64,000 nucleotides of DNA from Lolium rigidum (lineage: Eukaryota; Streptophyta; Magnoliopsida; Poales; Poaceae). The stretch covers positions 251,984,510 to 252,048,509 of the forward strand of contig NC_061512.1 in assembly GCF_022539505.1 (NCBI RefSeq), in the 5' to 3' direction. A program made the position numbers and the translations under genes. Below the pieces are notes generated by a model, which was given only the letters and a program-made list of their open reading frames with translations, was not told the origin of the DNA and searched no databases. Positions within the stretch are counted from its first letter, which is position 1. Each line of letters begins with the position of its first letter. This document shows positions 1-11,553 of this stretch, piece by piece.

Positions 1-480
1 GTACCTAAGGGGACTGGAAGGTTTTTAATGAGGCGGCTTCCTTTCTTAATATAGTGTGAATTTAAAAATAAGGTGGAAGCGGTGACTATGTGCGGAAGCA
101 AAAAAATTGACATCTCCTCATGATGAACCGTGCCACGGTAAAAAAGTCACTAATTTCAAAATAAAAGTCTAATCCATTACTGTGTACATTCCTTAATATC
201 CACACCAAGGCATGTTTTTATGAGGGATTGTACGGTTAGTTCTTAGAAGCCTAATATAAATAAACATTATATTGCAAAGAACCGATGGAAAATGGCTATT
301 AACCGGTGATTCTGGAAGGTGCAATGTAGTTACCTTTTTATAGGGATTTGGTTTTACAGAAATGCGTGGAAAAGTGATATCAACTAATGATGCGAGATGC
401 ATGGTCGCACTGACTGACATGAATCTAATTGTGTCTCGTATAAGAAGTGTCAAATCCATAAATCATGTGATGGAACTCCT
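1..480. other. No gene identified
   Basis: I see no convincing coding sequence, terminal repeats or RNA gene here. The minus strand may hold further decayed sequence from the transposase remnant to the right, but stop codons in every frame make this unsupportable. Confidence 0.4.
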
Positions 481-1110
481 TCTTGTGCAACCTTCTCATG
501 CTCTTTGAACTGCTCCTGCCAACAAAAATAACAGTTCTTACACTATCAATGCATGCAATCTATGTTGTACAACATCTAAAACCTCTTTTTCTGACAAGAG
601 GTGTGTAGTGTTTTCTGCGTTTGGCTCTGTCGGATAAACTTTGCCAAAGACAACAATAACTACTCCATATAGCATCAATGCATGTGCTCTCGCTTATGCG
701 CAAGTAATCATCAACGAGATTACCTGGTACTCAATATGCAAGCTGCCGAATGGCCGTTGAACATTTTTGGTAAGAGGAGAAGCCAATCTTACCGGTAGCA
801 TCGTGTTTGGCCTTGAAGTAGTCATTATATTCCCTCACGCCATCAAGAATCTCGAGGAACAATTTTTTGGACATCCGATAGCGGCGACGGAATGTCTTCG
901 GGTTGCACACTGGATTAGTTAGGTGGAAGTAGTCCCTCATAAGGCGTGCTTGGCCACCTACTCAACCGCGTTCGGTGTTGGCCTTGCGCTTCACCGACGA
1001 TCCACCACTATAATTTAGCAGCATGTAGTGGTTGTGCGTCATGCTCGTAGCAGCAACAAAAGTTCGGTCTCACCGTCGAACTCCTCATCCGACGATGATT
1101 CAATGACATT
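481..1110 (-). pseudogene. PIF/Harbinger (HARBI1-like) transposase remnant
   Basis: The minus strand carries a degraded N-terminal half of a plant HARBI1/ALP1-type protein, a domesticated or transposon-encoded DDE nuclease family. The clearest block is 731-940, with RDYF, FRRRYRMSK, LFLEIL, DATGKIG and QKCSTAIRQLAY in the family's order. Upstream on the minus strand (around 970-1070) are LLLLATSMTHNHY-like residues, also typical of the N-terminus. Downstream (around 690-730) VDDYLRISEST continues the match in another frame. Frame changes and stops break the protein and the catalytic DDE region is not recognisable, so it is a pseudogene. No terminal inverted repeats were found, so the parent element cannot be delimited. 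Confidence 0.6.
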
Positions 1111-1233
1111 CTTGTAGAAAAACTCGATTGAATTACTATCCATGTACACAAGTAATGCAAATGGTTAATTTATATATGCATATTCAATGTCCATACCTAC
1201 GCCCATGCACCACAAGAGAGAAAGAAATTTGGG

Positions 1234-1333
1234 NNNNNNNNNNNNNNNNNNNNNNNNNNNNNNNNNNNNNNNNNNNNNNNNNNNNNNNNNNNNNNNNNNN
1301 NNNNNNNNNNNNNNNNNNNNNNNNNNNNNNNNN
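1234..1333. other. Assembly gap (100 N)
   Basis: One hundred consecutive N. Its round size suggests a scaffold gap of unknown true length. The five bases after it (CATCA) are the last bases of a 5' LTR whose remainder is missing, so at least one LTR of about 1.6 kb is probably hidden here. Confidence 0.95.
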
Positions 1334-1348
1334 CATCAAGCAAATTTC

Positions 1349-1366
1349 TGGCGCCGTTGCCGGGGA
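1349..1366 (+). other. Primer-binding site of element A (tRNA-Asp)
   Basis: TGGCGCCGTTGCCGGGGA is complementary to the 3' end of tRNA-Asp and lies 10 bases inside the 5' LTR end, the correct place for minus-strand DNA priming. Confidence 0.85.
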
Positions 1367-1590
1367 GATCAAGACACGCTGCAAGGGGAGTCTCCACTTC
1401 CCAATCTCTTTACTTTGTTTTTGTCTTGCTTAGTTTTATTTACTACTTTGTTTGCTGCACTAAATCAAAATACAAAAAAATTAGTTGCTAGTTTTACTTT
1501 ATTTGTTATCTTGTTTGCTATATCAAAAACACAAAAAAATTAGTTACTTGCATTTACTTTATCTAGTTTGCTTTATTTACTGTTGCTAAA

Positions 1591-3707
1591 ATGGCCAACC
1601 CTGAAAATACTAAGTTGTGTGACTTCACAACCACAAATAATAATGATTTCTTATGCACACCTATTGCTCCACCTGCTACTACAACAGAATTCTTTGAAAT
1701 TAAACCTGCTTTACTAAATCTTGTTATGCGAGAGCAATTTTCTGGTGTTAGTTCTGATGATGCTGCTGCCCATCTTAATAATTTTGTTGAACTATGTGAA
1801 ATGCAAAAATATAAAGATGTAGATGGTGACATTATTAAACTAAAATTGTTCCCTTTCTCATTAAGAGGAAGAGCTAAAGATTGGTTGCTATCTCTCGCCT
1901 AAGAATAGTATTGATTCATGGACTAAATGCAAGGATGCTTTTATTGGTAGATATTATCCCCCTGCTAAAATTATATCTTTGAGGAGTAGCATAATGAATT
2001 TTAAACAATTAGATACTGAACATGTTGCTCAAGCTTGGGAAAGAATGAAATCTCTCGGTTAAAAATTGCCCAACCCATGGATCGACTACTTGGATGATCA
2101 TCCAAACCTTTTATGCAGGACTGAATTTTTCTTCGCGGAACCTATTGGATTCAGCTGCTGGAGGTACCTTTATGTCCATCACTCTTGGTGAAGCAACAAA
2201 GCTTCTTGATAATATGATGATCAACTACTCTGAATGGCACACGGAAAGAGCTCCACAAGGTAAGAAGGTAAATTCTGTCGAAGAAACCTCTTCCTTGAGT
2301 GATAAGATTGATGCTATTATGTCTATGCTTGTGAATGATAGGACTAATGTTGATCCTAATAATGTTCCATTAGCTTCATTGGTTGCACAAGAAGAACATG
2401 TTGATGTGAACTTCATTAAAAATAATAATTTCAACAACAATGCTTACCGGAACAATTCTAGTAATAACTATAGGCCATATCCTTATAATAATGGTAACGG
2501 TTATGCTAATTCTTATGGGAATTCTTACAACAATAATAGGAGTACACCCCCTGGACTTGAAGCCATGCTTAAAGAATTTATTAGTACACAAACTGCCTTT
2601 AACAAATCTGTTGAAGAAAAGCTTGGGAAAATTGATATACTTGCTTCTAAAGTCGATAGTCTTGTCACTGATGTTGATCTTTTGAAATCGAAAGTTATGC
2701 CTAATGAGAATCATCATAATAAAATTGTTACTACAGCAAATGCCATCCAAGTTAGAATTAATGAGAATATAAGATTGATGGCTGAACTGCGTGCTAGGTG
2801 GGATAGAGAAGAAAATGAAAAACTAGCTAAAGAAAAGAATGTAGTTAAAGTTTGGACTATTACCACGACTAGTAATGCTAATGCTACACATGTTGCTGCA
2901 CCTCCTACTATTAATAATAAAAGAATTGGTGTTAGCAATGTTTCCACTTCTAATGCAAAGCGCGAGAAACTATCTGAAACGGCTAAAACTGCTGAAACTG
3001 CTTGTGATAAAACTGCTGAAATTTTTTCCAACATTGGGGATGATGATCCCATTGCTTTAGATTATAATGGTTTGAATTTTGATGATTGCCACATCTCTGA
3101 AGTTATAAAGTTCTTGCAAAAACTTGCTAAAAGTCCTAATGCTAGTGCTATAAATTTGGCTTTCACGCAACATATTACAAATGCTCTCATAAAAGCTAGA
3201 GAAGAGAAACTAGAGCGCGAAGCCTCTATTCCTAAAAAGCTAGAGAATGGTTGGGAGCCCATCATTAAGATGAAGGTTAAAGATTTTGATTGTAATGCTT
3301 TATGTGATCTTGGTGCAAGTATTTCTGTTATGCCTAAGAAAATTTATAATATGCTTGACTTGCCACCGCTGAAAAATTGTTATTTGGATGTTAATCTTGC
3401 TGATCATTCTACAAAGAAACCTTTGGGGAAAGTTGATAATGTTCGCATTACCGTTAACAATAACCTTGTCCCCATTGATTTTGTTGTCTTGGATATTGAA
3501 TGCAATGCATCTTGTCCCATTATATTGGGAAGACCTTTTCTTCGAACCGTTGGTGCTATCATTGATATGAAGGAAGGTAATATAAAATATCAATTTCCTC
3601 TCAAGAAAGGTATGGAACACTTCCCTAGAAAGAGAATGAAGTTACCTTTTGATTCTATTATTAGAACAAATTATGATGTTGATACTTCGTCTCTTGATAA
3701 TACTTGA
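1591..3707 (+). pseudogene. Element A gag-protease, two frameshifts
   Basis: The gag starts at 1591 (MANPENTKLCDF) and runs with a retrotransposon gag core (FFEIKPALLNLV, DAAAHLNNFVELC, LKLFPFSLRGRAKDWLL). The first frameshift is at about 1894-1897, where CTCTCGCC replaces the CTCTGCC seen in element B. The second is at about 2055-2060. After it, a 537-codon ORF (2094-3707) carries the rest of gag, an Asn/Tyr/Gly-rich segment (about 2410-2545), a predicted coiled coil (about 2560-2700) and a retropepsin-type aspartic protease near 3290-3560 (LCDLGASISVMP, then IILGRPFLRT). No CCHC zinc knuckle is visible. It would package element RNA and process Gag. The frameshifts may be real decay or consensus errors (see findings). 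Confidence 0.85.
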
Positions 3708-6284
3708 TACACACTTTCGCGCCTAGCTGAAAGGCGTTAAAGAAAAGCGCTTATGGGAGACAACCCATGGTTTTTACCTACAGTACTTTGTTTTTATTTT
3801 GTGTCTTGGAAGTTGTTTACTACTGTAGCAACCTCTCCTTATCTTAGTTTAGTGTTTTGTTGTGCCAAGTAAAGTCGTTGATAGAAAAGTTCATACTAGA
3901 TTTGGATTACTGCGCAGAAACAGATTTCTTTGCTGTCACGAATCTGGGCTGTTTTCTCTGTAGGTAACTCAGAAAATTATGCCAATTTACGTGAGTGATC
4001 CTCAGATATGTACGCAACTTTCATTCAATTTGAGCATTTTCATTTGAGCAAGTCTGGTGCCTCGATAAAATTCGTCAATACGAACTGTTCTGTTTTGACA
4101 GATTCTGCCTTTTATTTCGCATTGCCTCTTTTGCTATGTTGGATGAATTTCTTTGATCCATTAATGTCCAGTAGCTTTATGCAATGTCCAGAAGTGTTAA
4201 GAATGATTGTGTCACCTCTGAACATGTTAATTTTTATTGTCGCTAACCCTCTAATGAGTTGTTCTAAGTTTGGTGTGGAGGAAGTTTTCAAGGATCAAGA
4301 GAGGAGTATGATGCAACATGATCAAGGAGAGTGAAAGCTCTAAGCTTGGGGATGCCCGGTGGTTCACCCCTGCATATTCTTAGAAGACTCAAGCGTCTAA
4401 GCTTGGGGATGCCCAAGGCATCCCCTTCTTCATCGACAACATTATCAGGTTCCTCCCCTGAAACTATATTTTTATTCCATCACATCTTATGTGCTTTTCT
4501 TGGAGCGTCGGTTTGTTTTTGTTTTTTTTGTTTTGTTTGAATAAAATGGATCCTAGCATTCACTTTATGGGAGAGAGACACGCTCCGCTGTAGCATATGG
4601 ACAAGTATGTCCTTAGTTTCTACTCATAGTATTCATGGCGAAGTTTCTTCTTCGTTAAATTGTTATATGGTTGGAATTGGAAAATGATACATGTAGTAAT
4701 TGCTATAAATGTCTTGGGTAATGTGATACTTGGCAATTGTTGTGCTCATGTTTAAGCTCTTGCATCATATGCTTTGTACCCATTAATGAAGAAATACATA
4801 GAGCATGCTAAAATTTGGTTTGCATATTTGGTTTCTCTAAAGTCTAGATAATTTCTAGTATTGAGTTTGAACAACAAGGAAGACGGTGTAGAGTCTTATA
4901 ATGTTTATAATATGTATTTTATGTGAGTTTTGCTGCACCGGTTCATCCTTGTGTTTGTTTCAAATAAGCCTTGCTAGCCTAAACCTTGTATCGAGAGGGA
5001 TTACTTCTCATGCATCCAAAATACTTGAGCCAACCACTATGCCATTTGTGTCCACCATACCTACCTACTACATGGTATTTTCCGCCATTCCAAAGTAAAT
5101 TGCTTGAGTGCTACCTTTAAAATTCCATCATTCACCTTTGCAATATATAGCTCATGGGACAAATAGCTTAAAAACTATTATGGTATTGAATATGTAATTA
5201 TGCACTTTATCTCTTATTAAGTTGCTTGTTGTGCGATAACCATGTTCACCGGGGACGCCATCAACTACTCTTTGTTGAATTTCATGTGAGTTGCTATGCA
5301 TGTTCGTCTTGTCCGAAGTAAGAGAGATCTACCACCTTATGGTTAAGCATGCATATTGTTAGAGAAGAACATTGGGCCGCTAACTAAAGCCATGATCCAT
5401 GGTGGAAGTTTCAGTTTTGGACATATATCCTCAATCTCATATGAGAAAATTATTAATTGTTGTTACATGCTTATGCATAAAAGAGGAGTCCATTATCTGT
5501 TGTCTATGTTGTCCCGGTATGGATGTCTAAGTTGAGAATAATCAATAGCGAGAAATCCAATGCGAGCTTTCTCCTTAGACCTTTGTACAGGCGGCATAGA
5601 GGTACCCCTTTGTGACACTTGGTTAAAACATGTGCATTGCGATGATCCGGTAGTCCAAGCTAACTAGGACAAGGTACGGGTACTATTAGTATACTATGCA
5701 TGAGGCTTGCAACTTATAAGATATAATTTACATGATACATATGCTTTATTACTACCGTTGACAAAATTGTTTCATGTTTTCAAAATCAAAGCTCTAGCAC
5801 AAATATAGCAATCGATGCTTTTCCTCTATGGAGGACCATTCTTTTACTTTCATTGTTGAGTCAGTTCACCTATTTCTCTCCACCTCAAGAAGCAAACACT
5901 TGTGTGAACCGTGCATTGATTCCTACATACTTGCTTATTGCACTTATTATATTACTCTATGTTGACAATATCCATGAGATATACATGTTACAAGTTGAAA
6001 GCAACCGCTGAAACTTAATCTTCCTTTGTGTTGCTTCAATGCCTTTACTTTGAATTGTTGCTTTATGAGTTAACTCTTATGCAAGACTTATTGATGCTTG
6101 TCTTAAAGTGCTATTCATGAAAAGTCTTTGCTTTATGATTCTATTGTTTACTCATGACATATACATTGTTTTGATCGCTGCATTCACTACATATGCTTTA
6201 CAAATAGTATGATCAAGGTTATGATGGCATGTCACTCCAGAAATTATCTGTGTTATCGTTTTACCTGCTCGGGACGAGCGAGAA
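3708..6284 (+). other. Long non-coding internal region of element A
   Basis: About 2.6 kb between the protease stop and the polypurine tract with no credible ORF. The same blocks, in the same order, recur in elements C (13931-16587) and D (minus strand, 22178-24660): a TGGGAGA-AACCCATG-TTTT block, a GTCACGAAT...CTCAGATATGTACGCAACTTTCAT block, and a late block with GTACAGG-GGCATAGAGGTACC. This shows that the three elements share a 3' half although their coding parts and LTRs differ. Confidence 0.7.
4340..4425 (+). repeat. Polypurine-tract-like copies and hairpin in element A
   Basis: CTAAGCTTGGGGATGCC occurs at 4340-4356 and 4397-4413, matching the true polypurine tract beside the 3' LTR (6285-6300). 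The second copy runs into a perfect hairpin at 4405-4425: stem GGGGATGCC, loop CAA, stem GGCATCCCC. Equivalent copies are present in elements C and D. Confidence 0.75.
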
Positions 6285-6300
6285 CTAAGCTTGGGGATGC

Positions 6301-7899
6301 TGATACGTCTCCGATGTATCGATAATTTCTTATGTTCCATGCCACATTATTGATGTTATCTACATGTTTTATGCACACTTTATGTCATATTCGTGCATTT
6401 TCCGGAACTAACCTATTAACAAGATGCCGAAGTGCCGGTTCTTTGTCTTCGCTGTTTTTGGTTTCAGAAATCCTAGTAACGAAATATTCTCGGAATTGGA
6501 CGAAATCAACGCCCAGGGTCCTATTTTGCCACGAAGCTTCCAGAAGACCGAAGAGGAGACGAAGTGGGGCCACGAGGTGCCCAAACCATAGGGCGGCGCG
6601 GCCCCCCCCCCTTGGCCGCGCGGCCCTGTGGTGTGGGGCCCTCGTGCCGCCTCCTGACCTGCCCTTCCGCCTACTTAAAGCCTCCGTTGCGAAACCCCCA
6701 GTACCAAGAGCCACGATACGGAAAACCTTCCAGAGACGCCGCCGCCGCCGATCCCATCTCGGGGGATCCAGGAGATCGCCTCCGGCACCCTGCCGGAGAG
6801 GGGAATCATCTCCCGGAGGACTCTACGCCGCCATGGTCACCTCCGGAGTGATGAGTGAGTAGTCTACCCCTGGACTATGGGTCCATAGCAGTAGCTAGAT
6901 GGTTGTCTTCTCCCCATTGTGCTTCATTGTAGGATCTTGTGAGCTGCCTAACATGATCAAGATCATCTATCTGTAATTCTATATGTTGCGTTTGTTGGGA
7001 TCCGATGAATAGAGAATACTTGTTATGTTGATTATCAAAGTTATGTCTATGTGTTGTTTATGATCTTGCATGCTCTCCGTTACTAGTAGATGCTCTGGCC
7101 AAGTAGATGCTTGTAACTCCAAGAGGGAGTATTTATGCTCGATAGTGGGTTCATGCCTCCATTGATATCTGGGACAGTGACAGAAAGTTCTAAGGTTGTG
7201 GATGTGCTGTTGCCACTAGGGATAAAACATTGGTGCTATGTTCAAGGATGTAGTTACTGATTACATTACGCGCAATACTTAATGCAATTGTCTGTTGTTA
7301 GCAACTTAATACTGGAGGGGGTTCGGATGATAACCTGAAGGTGGACTTTTTAGGCATAGATGCATGCTGGATGGCGGTCTATGTACTTTGTCGTAATGCC
7401 CAATTAAATCTCACTATACTCATCATAATATGTATGTGCATGGTCATGCCCTCTTTATTTGTCAATTGCCCAACTATAATTTGTTCACCCAACATCCTGT
7501 TTATCTTATGGGAGAGACACCTCTAGTGAACTCGTGGACCCCGGTCCAATTCTCTATACTGAAATACAATCTACCGCAATACTTGTTTTACTCGTTTTCT
7601 CGCAAACAATCATCTTCCACACAATACGGTTAATCCTTTGTTACAGCAAGCCGGTGAGATTGACAACCTCATCTGTTTCGTTGGGGCAAAGTACTTTGGT
7701 TGTGTTGTGCAGGTTCCACGTTGGCGCCGGAATCTCCGGTGTTGCGCCGCACTACATCCCGCCGCCATCAACCTTCAACGTGCTTCTTGACTCCTACTGG
7801 TTCGATTAAACCTTGGTTTCTTACTGAGGGAAACTTGCCGCTGTGCGCATCACACCTTCCTCTTGGGGTTCCCAACGGACGTGTCAACCACACGCATCA
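6301..7899 (+). repeat. 3' LTR of element A
   Basis: Starts TGATACGTCTCC directly after the purine-rich AAGCTTGGGGATGC and ends CACGCATCA. At 1,599 bp it aligns end to end with the inverted LTR of element B (8666-10262). Several short ORFs inside it (for example 6332-6862) are GC-rich U3/R artefacts, not genes. Confidence 0.9.
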
Positions 7900-8420
7900 C
7901 ATAGAAGGTTTGGATGATCATCCAAGTAGTCAGTCCATGGGTTGGGCAATTTTTAACCAAAGATTTCATTCTTTCCCATGCTTGTGCAACATGCTCAGTA
8001 TCTAATTGTTTAAAATTCATTATGCTACTTCTCAAAGATATAATTTTAGCAGGGGTAATATCTACCAATAAAAGCATCCTTGCATTTAGCCCAGGAATCA
8101 ATACTATTCTTAGGCAGAGATAGCAACCAATCTTTAGCTCTTCCTCTTAATGAGAAAGGGAACAATTTTAATTTTATAATGTCACCATCTACATCTTTAT
8201 ATTTTTGAATTTCACATATTTCAACAAAATTATTAAGATGGGCAGCAGCATCATCAGAACTAGCACCAGAAAATTGCTCTCGCATAACAAGATTCAGTAA
8301 AGCAGGTTTAATTTCAAAGAATTCTGCTGTAGTAGCAGGTGGAGCAATAGGTGTGCATAAGAAATCATTATTATTTGTGGTTGTGAAGTCACACAACTTA
8401 GTATTTTCAGGAGTACCCAT
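7900..8420 (-). pseudogene. Element B partial gag
   Basis: Begins at 8420 with MGTPENTKLCDF and is closely similar to A's gag through LRGRAKDWLLSLPKNSIDSW, with the uninterrupted CTCTGCC where A has an extra base. The frame is lost after about 8046 and the sequence ends at the junction with A's LTR. It lacks the C-terminal gag and protease, so it is non-functional. Confidence 0.8.
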
Positions 8421-8665
8421 TTTAGCAGTAGTAAATAAAGCAAACTAGATGCAAGTAACTAATTTTTTTGTGTTTTTGATATAGCAAACGAGATAGCAAA
8501 TAAAGTAAAACTAGCAACTAATTTTTTTTTTGTATTTTGATTTAGTGCAGCAAACAAAGTAGTAAATAAAACTAAGCAAGACAAAAACAAAGTAAAGAGA
8601 TTGGGAAGTGGAGACTCCCCTTGCAGCGTGTCTTGATCTCCCGGCAACGGCGCCGGAAATTTGCT

Positions 8666-10262
8666 TGATGCGTGTAGTTGACACGTCCGTTGGAAACCCC
8701 AAGAGGAAGGTGTGATGCGCACAGCGGCAAGTTTCTCTCGGTAAGAAACCAAGGTTTAATCGAACCGAGTAGGAGTCAAGAAGCACGTTGAAGGTTGATG
8801 GCGGCGGGATGTAGTGCGGTGCAACACCGGAGATTCCGGCGCCAACGTGGAACCTGCACAACACAACCAAAGTACTTTGCCCCAACGAAACGAGTGAGGT
8901 TGTCAATCTCACCGGCTTGCTGTAACAAAGGATTAACCGTATTGTGTGGAAGATGATTGTTTGCAGAAAACGAGTAAAACAAGTATTGCAATAGATTGTA
9001 TTTCGAGTATAGAGAATTGGACCGGGGTCCACAGTTCACTAGAGGTGTCTCTCCCATAAGATAAACAGACATGTTGGGTGAACAAATTACAGTTGGGCAA
9101 TTGACAAATAAAGAGGGCATGACCATGCACATACATATTATGATGAGTATAGTGAGATTTAATTGGGCATTACGACAAAGTACATAGACCGCTATCCGAG
9201 CATGCATCTATGCCTAAAAAGTCCACCTTCGAGGTTATCATCCGAACCCCCTCCGGTATTAAATTGCTAACAACGGACAATTGCATTAAGTAATTGCGCG
9301 TAATGTAATCGAGTAACTACATCCTCGAACATAGCACCAATGTTTTATCCCTAGTGGCAACGACACATCCATAATCTTAGAGATTTCTGTCACTTCCCGC
9401 ATTCACGGAGACATGAACCCACTATCGAGCATAAATACTCCCTCTTGGAGTTACAAGCATCTACTTGGCCGAGCATCTACTAGTAACGGAGAGCATGCAA
9501 GATCATAAACAACACATAGATATAAATTGATAATCAACATAACAAGTATTCTCTATTCATCGGATCCCAACAAACACAACATATAGAATTACAGATAGAT
9601 GATCTTGATCATGTTCGGTAGCTCACAAGACCTGACAATTAAGCACAATGGGGAGAAGACAACCATCTAGCTACTGCTATGGACCCATAGTCCAGGGGTA
9701 GACTACTCACTCATCACTCCGGAGGTGACCATGGCGGCGTAGAGTCCTCCGGGAGATGATTCCCCTCTCCAGCAGGGTGCCGGAGGCGATCTCCTGAATC
9801 CCCCGAGATGGGATTGGCGGCGGCGGCATCTCTGGAAGGTTTTCCGTATCGTGGCTCTCGGTACTGGGGGTTTCGCGACGGAGGCTTTAAGTAGGCGGAA
9901 GGGCAGGTCAGGGGGCCACACGAGGGCCCCACACCACAGGTCGGCGCGGCCAAGGGCCAGGCCGCGCCGCCCTAGGGTGTCGCCACCTCGTGGCCCCACT
10001 TCGTCTCCTCTTCGATCTTACCGGAAGCTTCGTGGCAAAATAGGACCCCGGGCGTTGATTTCGTCCAATTCCGAGAATATTTCGTTACTAGGATTTCGAA
10101 ACCAAAAACAGCGAGACAACGACAGCGGCACTTCGGCATCTTGTTAATAGGTTAGTTCCAGAAAATGCACGAATATGACATAAAGTGTGCATAAAACATG
10201 TAGATATCATCAATAATGTGGCATGGAACACAAGAAATTATCGATACGTCGGAGACGTATCA
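8666..10262 (-). repeat. 5' LTR of element B
   Basis: Reads TGATACGTC...ACGCATCA on the minus strand, 1,597 bp, colinear with A's 3' LTR. Differences from A include repeated CTG-versus-CTCG changes, listed in the findings. Confidence 0.9.
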
Positions 10263-10824
10263 GTCAGCGTGAGTCGGTCCATTTGATCGTGCAAATGGAG
10301 CGTGCGATAATCCGTTAGTATGCTTGGAACCTTTCAGACGGGCTAGAACTATTATGATGATTTCTGTAGACATTCACAAAAGCACTCATGTCTCAATATC
10401 GCTACGATTGCGACACAGAAGACCCTTCGCCGAATGAATCATCACATGTTCTCCCTAACTACTGCGCTTCGTGGCGCAGAGAGGAGAGTATCATTTCTTT
10501 AGAAGAGCAAACTTTGAGCGTGTTTGGTTGCTCGAAAGCCCATTTCTCGTTTCTACTAGGCCAAAAATCGGTGATTGGTTGGGATGGTTGCAAGGAAAAA
10601 CTACGGCGCTCGATGTTTAAAGCGGCCCAAAAGTTAGCCCACGAGGAACGGTTGATTCGGCTGTTTTTCTAGGGACAAGCGATGGGGAAACGTGGTAGAA
10701 ACGGCGGGAGCTGGAAACTTGCTCCACATTTAGGTGCGCAAAATTAGCATCACCGCCCACCGAACTCAGTAGCTACCTAGTGAAAACGAAATCCCCTTAG
10801 CCAAGAAGGTGATGGCTGATGGTG
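10263..10824. other. Unclassified interval with weak ORF
   Basis: About 560 bp between element B and LTR E. A 94-codon ORF (10388-10672, plus) has no recognisable motif and no homologue I know. The phrase GTGTTTGGTTG (10520-10530) is common near grass transposon ends but no inverted repeat was found. I assign no function. Confidence 0.3.
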
Positions 10825-11553
10825 CTCCGATGATGGCGCCAGACAATCTTGTTGGCAGTTGTTGTGGAAGCGGTTGGGAAACCCCAAGAGGAAGGTGGGA
10901 TGAGCACAGCAGCAAGATTTCCCTCAGTAATAAACTTAGGTTTAATCGACCAGTAGGAAAAAGGAGTGACTTCTGAAGGTATTGTTGGCTGACTAGTGAC
11001 AGGGCACACTACCGGCGTTAGCAACAATGTGGAACCCGCACACAACACAACAAAAGTACTTTGCCCCCACTTGCAGTGAGGTTGTCAATCTCACCGGTTT
11101 GCTGAACACAAAGGATTAAACGTATCGAATGGAAAGAGATGTTTGCAGAAAGTAAACAAAACAAGATTGCAGTTGAATTTATCAGTAAAAGAAATAGGAC
11201 CGGGGTCCACAGTTCACTAGAGGTGTCTCTCCATAAAGAAATAGCATATTGGGTGAACAAATTACACCTGGGCAATTGATAGAATATCGACAAATACATG
11301 ACAAGATGATTACTATGAGATTTGATATGGACATTACAACATAATACATAGACCGTAAACCAACTGCGTCTATGATTAATAATCCACCTTCAGGTTATCG
11401 TTCGAGCCCGTTTCAGTATTAAGTTGCAAGCAACAAACTATCGCATTAAGCAATGTATGTAAAGTAAACCATATACCCTCGGATAAAACATTGTTGTTTT
11501 CTCCCTAGTAGCAACGACACATCTACAATCTTAGAAATTATGAATTCACTCTC

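Larger units (their letters stand above)
1334..7899 (+). mobile_element. Gypsy-type LTR element A, gag-protease only, 5' LTR lost in gap
   Basis: Plus-strand LTR retrotransposon. In order it has the last 5 bases of a 5' LTR, a tRNA-Asp primer-binding site (1349-1366), gag-protease coding sequence (1591-3707), a long non-coding stretch (3708-6284), a polypurine tract (6287-6300) and a 3' LTR (6301-7899). No reverse transcriptase, RNase H or integrase is present, so it must rely on enzymes from another element. The LTR ends TGATACGTCTC...CGCATCA and the tRNA-Asp site are typical of abundant Pooideae Gypsy families; I do not assign a family name. Its right end sits in element B, and CATAG (7900-7904) is the likely target duplication, but the left copy is in the gap. 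Confidence 0.85.
7900..10262 (-). mobile_element. Truncated Gypsy-type element B (5' LTR plus partial gag)
   Basis: Minus-strand copy of the same family as A. From right to left: 5' LTR (8666-10262), tRNA-Asp primer-binding site (8638-8655), leader, and gag from 8420 leftward. Gag stops at 7900, where it abuts the 3' LTR of A. The simplest reading is that A inserted into B's gag in the opposite orientation, with the rest of B lost or in the gap. The five bases outside B's LTR are GTCAG (10263-10267); the partner copy is not in the window. Confidence 0.8.

Noticed and set aside
6332..6862. 176-codon plus ORF and overlapping antisense ORFs in an LTR
   Set aside because: They lie in the GC-rich U3/R part of element A's LTR, and equivalent ORFs in other LTR copies differ in frame and length.
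6301..10262. A and B as a single element with inverted LTRs
   Set aside because: Each has its own primer site and gag in its own orientation; insertion of A into B explains the junction more simply.
10388..10672. 94-codon ORF as a host gene
   Set aside because: No motif, no homologue known to me, and surrounded by transposons; kept only as an unclassified interval.
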